A model generated the notes under the pieces. It was not told the DNA's origin, did not search any database, and saw only the letters and a list, made by a program, of their open reading frames with translations. Made by a program: the position numbers and the translations under genes. Below, piece after piece: positions 18,051 through 24,365 of a stretch of 24,365 nt of DNA (its first letter is position 1; each line of letters begins with the position of its first letter). Source of the stretch: a virus. The stretch covers positions 1 to 24,365 of IMG/VR virus record IMGVR_UViG_3300020396_000034; one strand, given 5' to 3'.

Positions 18051-18881
18051 TTAATTGATTTTTTTCTCTATTGACTTGAGAACTTCAATACCTTCGTCTG
18101 TTTTAAAGAAAGCTGCCATAGCTGAGTATGGGTTTTCATCAAAAGGTACAGTCATTAATTTTCTATTATTACTAGTCCAGTTAAAAGTTCTATTGTCTCC
18201 GCTTAAGCTTATGATTCCAGACTCTGTTGCTTTAATAGCTACGTTACGTAAGTGAACGTTTTCGTCGTTAGCTAGCTCTATAAATAAGCTTGGATTGCTT
18301 TTAGCAAAGATATATAAATCTCTTTTTATTTCTTTAGAACTCATAGAAGATACTTCAGAGCCTTTTTCAACCCTTAGTATTGCTTCCGCTTGATCAACAT
18401 CCATTGTTCTTGCAGCTGAAATTGCTTCAAACTCAAGTTCTAAATCTTCTAAATCATCTTTAGCTTCCTCTTGAGCATCAAACTCGTAATACCTGTTGTT
18501 TAAGTCAGGGTGGAATAATGATAGTAATTTTTGTAAATTCTGCTTTTGTTTAGGTACAGATAATATACCGTTTTCAAAAACAATTTGTCCTAATGTAGCT
18601 TCTCCGCTTTGATCTTGTACAAATGGAGATTGCTGATTAGTCGCATATCTAATTTCTTTTTGAATACCTTGCTTTTCGTCAAAGTAAAGCAAAGGTTTTA
18701 ACCTTGAATGTCTAGCTTTAAGTCTAAATGTTAAAGGCTCTTCATTTCCAGCTAAATAATAGCTTCTGTCTTTTATTTCCCACTTTGGTTCTGCGGGTTG
18801 TACTGGTGTAGATGCTTTTTTAGTTTCTACTATTGGTTGAGGTGCAACCTCTACTTTTTTTGCTGTAGCTTGTTTAGCCAT
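18051..18881 (-). CDS. Unrecognised virion-module protein (276 aa)
   Basis: I do not recognise this family firmly. The N-terminal 30 residues are Lys/Ala/Pro/Gln-rich and probably disordered. Residues 35-115 look strand-rich (a block around YYLAGNEEPLTFRLKARHSR). An acidic helix follows at about 130-160 (EAKDDLEDLELEFEAISAAR). The last 100 residues are helical, then carry LSGDNRTFNWTSNNRKL and a final helix, resembling a small winged-helix or DNA-associated domain. The gene is placed directly after the major capsid gene and before the connector, where decoration or head-completion proteins are often encoded. It is the only gene in the window with a substantial spacer on both sides (87 and 68 bases), each containing a strong hairpin, so its expression level may be set separately. 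An auxiliary capsid or head-completion role is an inference. Confidence 0.72.
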   Translation of the reverse strand: MAKQATAKKVEVAPQPIVETKKASTPVQPAEPKWEIKDRSYYLAGNEEPLTFRLKARHSRLKPLLYFDEKQGIQKEIRYATNQQSPFVQDQSGEATLGQIVFENGILSVPKQKQNLQKLLSLFHPDLNNRYYEFDAQEEAKDDLEDLELEFEAISAARTMDVDQAEAILRVEKGSEVSSMSSKEIKRDLYIFAKSNPSLFIELANDENVHLRNVAIKATESGIISLSGDNRTFNWTSNNRKLMTVPFDENPYSAMAAFFKTDEGIEVLKSIEKKIN

Positions 18882-18918
18882 AATATAATAAAATTTAATA
18901 GTTTAATAAAGGTAATAG

Positions 18919-18945
18919 TTACCCCCGTAAATTATACGAGGGTAA
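18919..18945 (-). terminator. 11-bp hairpin downstream of the major capsid gene
   Basis: Arms 18919-18929 and 18935-18945 pair over 11 positions around a 5-base loop. On the minus-strand RNA the single C-A mismatch of the plus strand becomes G-U, so the stem is complete only in the direction of transcription. The stem contains a GGGGG/CCCUC core in very AT-rich surroundings. It lies 23 bases after the major capsid stop codon. No long U-run follows (UUUAUU comes about 10 bases later), so partial termination or mRNA stabilisation are both possible. Confidence 0.6.
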
Positions 18946-18968
18946 AAATTACAATAATATACTCTTGA

Positions 18969-20342
18969 CTATGTGAATAATACAAAGTTGTTAGCTCCTT
19001 GTACACATAAACATCTTTCAGATAAGAAGTGAACTTCCATAGCATCTAAAGAAGATGTAGCAGCTCCGCCAACTGATCCAGTTAACCAAGACTTCATCTT
19101 TCTATCGTCAGCCTCTGAAGCTCTATAACGTACGTGCAAGAATGGTCTACGGATATTTTGTCCAAGTGATTGGTCATATACAGTAGAAGTTCCAGCAGGT
19201 ATAAGAATACCATTGATACTTGCGTCAGCAGCGATACCTCTAGTAGAAGCGTCGTTTAAGTATTTCCAGTCAGTTTTGTAAAAATCATAAGATCCACGTC
19301 TGAAACCAGAAAAACCTAAGTTTAAAGCCATTTCTTGAGAATTATCAAATACTCCAAAAGAAGTACCTCCGTCATAGTTAGCATTTATAGCTCCAAGCAT
19401 ATCGTCAAAAGCTAAAGCAGTTGTTCTGTTTAAGAATAACATGTTTTCTTCAATAGCTCCTTCTTTATCCAACCCTTTAAGAATGTTGTCAAAGTCAGTT
19501 AATGATCCAGCAAACGCGTTGTCAACTTGTCCTCTACCTGATACAGCAGAAAATAAACCTTCAGTACCTTCAATTCCAGTTGGAACATCTCCGTTACCTG
19601 ATTTCTTTTCTCCCTCAATAACAGCCATTTCTAAATAGTCTTCAAAACGTAAACGAGTTTCTCCTTCACCTTTTAAGTACCATAAGTATCCAGAGTCTCC
19701 TCCTTCAGTAGTTACTTCTACCCATCCAATTTGAGATGCGTCAGATCCACTTACTTCATACTTATCTTTAATAATGATTGGCTTGTTAGAAAACTGAGTG
19801 AAAGAAGGCTCTACAGATACAGCAGTAGTATCAGTTCCTTTTTTGTATTCAGATCCATAAACAAATACCTTTACACCAGTTCCTCCAACTAAAGCGTGAA
19901 TTTCAGATACACTTTTAGAGTAACCTTTAATAGCTACAGTAGTTCCATTCGTGATTGCAGATACATAAGCTTTTGCAGATGCACTTCCGTCAGCCTTAAT
20001 AACTAAAATAGTTTGACCTACAGCCAAAACGTTAGTAGTAGGCAACGCGGCTAAAGCTCCAGCGTTAGTAAGAGTTAATGCCTCGTAAGAAACGTGTAAT
20101 CTGTTTTGTTCAGACCAAACTACTTGATCAGAAGTCATAGGAATTTCAGCTCCTACCATTTTTAAAAATCCTCCAATAGTACGATTTCCGTATCTTTCAA
20201 CTTCTGCTTCGTATACTTCTGGAATGTATTGCTGAGCCCAGTTTGCACTGTTTGCGTCAGCACTTGTAAAGTCGATATAGTTTGTTGATAATACCGATTT
20301 TTTTGCGAAAGGCGTTAAGCCTGATCCACCTGTTAATGCCAT
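18969..20342 (-). CDS. Major capsid protein (457 aa)
   Basis: The position directly after a scaffold-like gene and two genes after the portal, the length, and the composition (Ala/Gly/Ser/Thr-rich, mixed strand and helix) fit an HK97-fold major capsid protein of podovirus type. The N-terminus MALTGGSGLTPFAKKS leads into a helix-rich arm with NWAQQYIPEVYEAEVERYGN (about residues 33-52), a block typical of capsid proteins in this phage group as I remember them. The central region carries an extra beta-rich insertion (about 90-185, including a YLWYLKGEGE strand by about 225). The protein ends FVLFT with the stop codon TAG. The coding strand shows fewer rare runs than its neighbours, as expected for a highly expressed gene. 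The start is preceded by an 18-base A/T spacer with no Shine-Dalgarno. I cannot verify the fold without structure prediction. Confidence 0.85.
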   Translation of the reverse strand: MALTGGSGLTPFAKKSVLSTNYIDFTSADANSANWAQQYIPEVYEAEVERYGNRTIGGFLKMVGAEIPMTSDQVVWSEQNRLHVSYEALTLTNAGALAALPTTNVLAVGQTILVIKADGSASAKAYVSAITNGTTVAIKGYSKSVSEIHALVGGTGVKVFVYGSEYKKGTDTTAVSVEPSFTQFSNKPIIIKDKYEVSGSDASQIGWVEVTTEGGDSGYLWYLKGEGETRLRFEDYLEMAVIEGEKKSGNGDVPTGIEGTEGLFSAVSGRGQVDNAFAGSLTDFDNILKGLDKEGAIEENMLFLNRTTALAFDDMLGAINANYDGGTSFGVFDNSQEMALNLGFSGFRRGSYDFYKTDWKYLNDASTRGIAADASINGILIPAGTSTVYDQSLGQNIRRPFLHVRYRASEADDRKMKSWLTGSVGGAATSSLDAMEVHFLSERCLCVQGANNFVLFT

Positions 20343-20360
20343 AATAAAATGTTTTAATGT

Positions 20361-21458
20361 TTAATTGTTAAATGTTTTTTTAATCTTTAATTTTGAAGAA
20401 TCAACACCGCTTATTGCTCGCACTTTAAATCCACCAACACTAACTTCAGAAGGCGCCGTCGACCTCGCTTCTGCACTAGTGTTTTTAGAACTAGCAACAA
20501 CATCCTTTACCGCATCGGCCTTGCCTTGCTCATAAAAGTGTTTTGCAATAGTGTCTACGTTTTCAGCAGCATAAATAGCTTTGTGATAACCTTTCGTATC
20601 CGTTACTTCACCTTTGTCATTTAGGAACTTCCCAATAAGGTTATTAATGTTTGATTGGTTTTCTGCAACTTTGTTTACATTTTGAATACCGTATCTAAAT
20701 GTTTTTTCACCTACTTTGAAATCAAAACCTTTGAAATCTTGGTTAAACATTTGTTTAGTGTTTTCTTTAAATGAAGAATGCTGTTGCTCAGCTATTTTCT
20801 GATTCTCATTATATCGATCGAAAAACTCAGAAGCTTTTTGCTGCTCAGGAGATAATCCAGGTCTCAACTTGATGTCTGAATAATATTTGTCCTTTAAGCC
20901 TTCTAAAAACTTTTTTGCTTTTGCAACCTCTTCTTTTTTTGCGAGTTTCTTTTTGCGGATTTCTCGCTCCTCATCTACATCCTCGTCAAAATCAAATTTG
21001 TCTTCCATTAAAAAATCAATTTCAGCGGCGTCTAAATGTGACTTTGTTTGTTTGTAGTATTCTGTTAATAATGTATCTGAATTTACATCACTGTAATCAG
21101 CGTTTAACCTAACATAATCTTGTAAAGTTCCACCGGTTTCTTTCATAAAATCAACCAGCTTTTCTACATTTTCAGGTAAATCAGCTTTAGGCGCAGACTC
21201 AATAAATTGTTCTTTAGTTACTTCTTCTGCGGTTTCACCTATTGTAATTACTTCTTCAGATTCTTCTTGTTTGTTTTCTTCAACCACTTCTTGCAATCCC
21301 ACTTCGGGTTTTTCATCTTGAAGCACAGTTTCATCTGTTGTTTGCTCTTGAACGGCATCTGTTTCTGTTTTTTCTGTTTTAGATAAGTCTACTTTAGTAA
21401 CGTTATCTTCAACTGTTTTAGGACCTTCTCTAAGATCCACTTTAATTGTGTCTGACAT
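20361..21458 (-). CDS. Scaffold-like capsid assembly protein (365 aa)
   Basis: The N-terminal 95 residues are extremely acidic and low-complexity (Glu/Asp/Val/Thr with EEVITIGETAEEV). The middle (about 95-230) is charged and helical with a Lys/Glu coiled-coil stretch (EEREIRKKKLAKKEEVAKAK). The C-terminus is basic, ending SSKLKIKKTFNN. An acidic, helical, low-complexity protein with a basic C-terminal capsid-binding end between portal and major capsid genes is the standard appearance of a phage scaffolding protein. There is no recognised sequence motif beyond this. It probably organises procapsid assembly and then leaves. I see no protease motif of its own. It is separated from portal and capsid genes by 31 and 18 AT-rich bases. 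Confidence 0.78.
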   Translation of the reverse strand: MSDTIKVDLREGPKTVEDNVTKVDLSKTEKTETDAVQEQTTDETVLQDEKPEVGLQEVVEENKQEESEEVITIGETAEEVTKEQFIESAPKADLPENVEKLVDFMKETGGTLQDYVRLNADYSDVNSDTLLTEYYKQTKSHLDAAEIDFLMEDKFDFDEDVDEEREIRKKKLAKKEEVAKAKKFLEGLKDKYYSDIKLRPGLSPEQQKASEFFDRYNENQKIAEQQHSSFKENTKQMFNQDFKGFDFKVGEKTFRYGIQNVNKVAENQSNINNLIGKFLNDKGEVTDTKGYHKAIYAAENVDTIAKHFYEQGKADAVKDVVASSKNTSAEARSTAPSEVSVGGFKVRAISGVDSSKLKIKKTFNN

Positions 21459-21489
21459 GATATAATATTATAAAATTAGTAAATAGTTA

Positions 21490-23895
21490 TCACCTAGGTT
21501 CGAATTGTTCTAGGCCAAATCCACCGAGGTTGTCAAACCCGGCTGATTCAAAATTCTTTGGTAAAGAATCATTTTTTCTTTGATCAATTAACTCGCTTTG
21601 TTGAGTTGCTTGTATTTTTGTTCTATCGTCTTTACGATCTTCTTTATATTTTTCTTCATCTCTTTTTACTCCAGAATTAGCTTGGGCTAATTGCATATTG
21701 TATTGGAACTCTACTTCCATCAATTGCTTTTTAATCTCTGCTTCTTGTTGTAACTTTTGAATATCAAATTGAGATTTTGATTGTTCTATTTGTATTTTAG
21801 TCTGCGCTAAAGCTTGTTGCTTTTGTACTTCCGCCATAGCAGCCGCTTCTGACGCTTGTGCATTTGCTTGCGCTTGCGCTTGTATGTTTGCTTGCTGAGC
21901 CGCTCTATCAGCTTCTTCTTTTTTCTTTCTTCTAAATTTAATAGATTCGTTTGCTAGCTTTATGTTTTTAATTTGTCTAATATCAATAGCGTCCTCTAAA
22001 TTAATACCGCCCGATTGTAATGCAACTTGAATGTTTTGTTCTAGCTGTTGCTTTTCTTCTTCGTCAGGTTCTAGTTCTAAAAATATTCCAAAGTCATGCA
22101 GGTTTAAATCTACGATTTCTTTAAGGATTTCAGCATTATATATTGATATACTGGATTCTATTGATTGTCTAGTTAAAGGAAACTCTATTAAATCAGCAAC
22201 TTTTAAAGATATGTTTTCACACGTTTTAAGAGTTAAATATAAACTTCCTTGTAATATATGTCTTGTAGCTACATTTGATTGATTAGCAGCCATTTTTTGC
22301 AACCCTACTAAAGCGTTTTTATCCGGAGTACTTCCGTCTCTTGCTTCGTTTAATCCGGTTACGTCTCTAATCATTTGCAAGTAATACTGATACGTATTAA
22401 TTAAAGAAGCTATTTTACCTTGACCCGATGACGAAGTTAACTGTTGAACAGGTATTTTACCTCTATTCATATCACCGTCTTGCGTAAGTGATCTACCTAC
22501 AACGCTACCAGTTTGGAAATACATATTCAATGCTTCCGCTGGACTGTATGAAGTACCATTACCTAAATCAACTTCAGCTAAACCGTCCATATCTAAAAAT
22601 ACTCCATCTGGAACTATTTTAGCCATCACTTGTTGTAACTTCAAATGTGTTAGTTGAATCATATCAGCAAACCCTGTAATACGCCCAACTAAAGATTCTA
22701 TTTTACCTTTGTACATTCTAGGCGCACAAATAGAGTAGTTCATAGAAACTTTTGTAGTATCAGCAAATGGTCTAGTCATATTTTCAGCTAATTCCCATTT
22801 AAGTATTTTGTTATAACCTAAAACTTTTACACCAGAGTATATGACATCTATGGCTCTAGATACTTTTTTAAACGTATCGTTTTCAGGTGGATTAAACTCA
22901 TCCGTTTTTTCAATAGCTTTTTCTAAACCTTGATCTGTTTTCTTTATTTTAAATACCTGATTTCTGTATGTTTTATATTCAAAATAAACTAAAGAAACTT
23001 TACTATCATCATAGTTGCTGTAGCCATTGAGATAATTATCGGATCCCGCCATTTTTTCAATCTCCTTCATTTCCTCATTACTAAGGCTAGGAAATTCTTT
23101 TTTAATTTCAGCTAATGTAACTTCTTTAGCTTCACCTACATAATAAAGATCTCCAAAGTTTGGATCTTCTGTATAAGAATAAACTAAGTTAGCAGGGTCT
23201 ACGTAGTCAACAGTAATGCCTTCTGCTTTATTAAAGTTTGTTTTAGTTGCAGCAATACCTATAGTTGTTAAATCGTAGTTTAGCCTACGTTTTGTCAATG
23301 TGTATTTATTAGTATCTAATACTGTATTAATTACTTCTTCTTGAGCTATTTCTATATTTTGCTTGTAATCAAGCTGCATATATAATGAAAGTTGATTTTC
23401 ATTTTCAGGTAACATAGAAGGATCTTCTACATTATAAGTATCCATACCTAACTGAGACATCATTTTTTCATTGAACTCTCTAGTATTCATATCTGCAACA
23501 ATAGCGGATACGTGCTCTGTTCTTTGTCTGTTTGATTCAGGGTCTTGAGCAAATGCTTTTATATCGTAATTTTTTTGTGATATACCGTTAACTACTATAT
23601 CTACAAACTTAGGTATCACAGGAACTGGTTTCCAATCTAAATTCAAATAAGATAAATCGCCATTTATTGACAACTCATCTTTATATTTTTGAATAGACTG
23701 CTCACCTCTAGCATACAATCTAAGCTGATGAAATCTACTATAGTTTGACGAAAACCTATTGTTTGATGATCTGGAACCTCCAAACCATTCGTGCTCTATT
23801 GCTCTAGCTACTTTTAATCCATACTCTAGACTAGCTTTTTCTTCATCGCTAACAGTTTGTGTAGGAAACGAGCTATTGTAATTAGTTTCTATCAT
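21490..23895 (-). CDS. Portal protein (801 aa)
   Basis: The large portal type of crAss-like and marine podoviruses. The N-terminal block contains FHQLRLYARGEQSIQKYKDE (about residues 54-73), then LNLDWKPVPVIPKFVDIVVN (about 85-104). The central block contains VTGLNEARDGSTPDKNALVG (about 508-527), then LQKMAANQSNVATRHILQ, which I recognise from this portal group. The last 170 residues are a long Gln/Ala/Lys coiled coil (about 655-760) followed by a short Gly/Phe-rich end (GFDNLGGFGLEQFEPR). The portal forms the dodecameric ring at the head vertex through which terminase pumps DNA; the C-terminal helices would form the barrel inside the head. The start codon directly follows the terminase stop (TAAATG), so translation is probably coupled. 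Confidence 0.9.
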   Translation of the reverse strand: MIETNYNSSFPTQTVSDEEKASLEYGLKVARAIEHEWFGGSRSSNNRFSSNYSRFHQLRLYARGEQSIQKYKDELSINGDLSYLNLDWKPVPVIPKFVDIVVNGISQKNYDIKAFAQDPESNRQRTEHVSAIVADMNTREFNEKMMSQLGMDTYNVEDPSMLPENENQLSLYMQLDYKQNIEIAQEEVINTVLDTNKYTLTKRRLNYDLTTIGIAATKTNFNKAEGITVDYVDPANLVYSYTEDPNFGDLYYVGEAKEVTLAEIKKEFPSLSNEEMKEIEKMAGSDNYLNGYSNYDDSKVSLVYFEYKTYRNQVFKIKKTDQGLEKAIEKTDEFNPPENDTFKKVSRAIDVIYSGVKVLGYNKILKWELAENMTRPFADTTKVSMNYSICAPRMYKGKIESLVGRITGFADMIQLTHLKLQQVMAKIVPDGVFLDMDGLAEVDLGNGTSYSPAEALNMYFQTGSVVGRSLTQDGDMNRGKIPVQQLTSSSGQGKIASLINTYQYYLQMIRDVTGLNEARDGSTPDKNALVGLQKMAANQSNVATRHILQGSLYLTLKTCENISLKVADLIEFPLTRQSIESSISIYNAEILKEIVDLNLHDFGIFLELEPDEEEKQQLEQNIQVALQSGGINLEDAIDIRQIKNIKLANESIKFRRKKKEEADRAAQQANIQAQAQANAQASEAAAMAEVQKQQALAQTKIQIEQSKSQFDIQKLQQEAEIKKQLMEVEFQYNMQLAQANSGVKRDEEKYKEDRKDDRTKIQATQQSELIDQRKNDSLPKNFESAGFDNLGGFGLEQFEPR

Positions 23896-24365
23896 TTATT
23901 TTATTATTTTCGAAATGGATCCGTTATTATCGTATCTTTTAAAAGGTAAAGATATTTTGCTTTTTTGTCTAGCAGCTACAGGCGTATATCTATTTTTATT
24001 GCAAGCCATAATAGCTAAACCAGAACTTATAGAAGCATCATGCTTTGTCCTGTTGTTTATGTTAAACTTCGCCCAGTCTTCTAAGGTTCGTTGCATGTAC
24101 ATATTACCATACCCTTCTCCTGTGTAACCAACGTGGGTTTCTATATAAGATTCAATTGCAGCGGCGTGAGCCTGTTTTATATCTTCACTTGAATTCGGTA
24201 TGCCCCCTATTTCTTTTTCCGTCACCGACAGCTTGTTCCAAACTTTGTCTGGTCTATTCATGCTATACCCTCTGTAGCCTCTTCTTTTAAAATGATAAAG
24301 TAATCTAGGTTTATTATTTTCCGCTAATAATGGCATACCATAAAATACACAAGCCATTAATACAT
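23896..24365 (-). CDS. terL: Large terminase subunit, C-terminal end only (window edge)
   Basis: The frame is open to the right edge. The ATG at 24357 is internal, because the codons upstream (Leu, Val) continue the frame and the fragment lacks any terminase ATPase part. The 156 residues visible match the end of the RNase H-like nuclease domain of crAss-like/marine podovirus terminases: CVFYGMPLLAENNKPRLLYH, then KRRGYRGYSMNRPDK, and near the end NINNRTKHDASISSGLAIMA, whose Asp is a good candidate for the last metal-binding acidic residue (compare the DDxxDA helix of other TerL nucleases). The enzyme cuts and pumps concatemeric DNA into the procapsid through the portal encoded next. Its stop codon abuts the portal start codon. 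The N-terminal ATPase half lies outside the window. Confidence 0.85.
   Translation of the reverse strand, partial: VLMACVFYGMPLLAENNKPRLLYHFKRRGYRGYSMNRPDKVWNKLSVTEKEIGGIPNSSEDIKQAHAAAIESYIETHVGYTGEGYGNMYMQRTLEDWAKFNINNRTKHDASISSGLAIMACNKNRYTPVAARQKSKISLPFKRYDNNGSISKIIK

Noticed and set aside
18930-18937. TATAAT on the minus strand between the capsid gene and the 276-aa gene, as a possible promoter -10 box.
   Set aside because: It forms the loop and stem end of the hairpin, and the nearest TTG-type -35 is only about 12 bases upstream. No Bacteroidota TAnnTTTG box is present.
24355-24357. The ATG at 24357 as the true start of a 153-aa gene.
   Set aside because: The frame continues open to the window edge, and the product matches only the C-terminal end of a terminase large subunit.

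Overview
The window is a single-direction stretch of a short-tailed (podovirus-like) tailed-phage genome: its virion-morphogenesis and DNA-ejection module. Every supported gene is on the minus strand, so the genome reads from base 24365 down to base 1. The DNA is AT-rich. Starts are preceded by A/T-only leaders without a Shine-Dalgarno sequence, which is typical of Bacteroidota and their phages. The terminase tail end, the roughly 800-aa portal and the tail-hub proteins are of the type I know from marine Bacteroidota podoviruses and crAss-like phages (Crassvirales and relatives). The host and taxonomic placement are inferences from these features, not from a search.

Reading order on the minus strand: (1) C-terminal end of the large terminase subunit, cut by the window edge (23896-24365). 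(2) Portal (21490-23895), scaffold-like acidic protein (20361-21458) and major capsid protein (18969-20342). (3) An unrecognised 276-aa protein (18051-18881) with an RNA-type hairpin in the spacer on each side. (4) Two head-tail connector/ring proteins (17299-17982 and 16204-17295). (5) A 1254-aa tail-hub/stabilisation protein (12435-16199) followed by a 483-aa partner (10946-12397) that looks like the second half of the same kind of protein. (6) A GNAT-like acetyltransferase (10539-10940). (7) An ejection-protein-like set: a 277-aa Ala-rich amphipathic protein, a 435-aa protein, and one enormous open frame of at least 2788 codons running off the left edge (1-8366).

Parts 1-5 build the head, package DNA and form the neck and tail stub. 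Parts 6-7 occupy the map position of T7 genes 13-14-15-16 (internal virion/ejection proteins). The giant protein is the most interesting object. It carries an HEVLH zinc-metallopeptidase motif, an ADP-ribosyltransferase-like domain of the kind found in phage polyvalent proteins, a short segment resembling sigma-70 region 2, and a long conserved-looking helical C-terminal part. Together with its neighbours this suggests a payload that enters the cell with the DNA and modifies host proteins. No tRNA, rRNA, CRISPR array, integrase, transposase, lysis gene or plus-strand gene is supported. The longest spacers are 87 and 68 bases, so there is no gene-free stretch above 300 bases.
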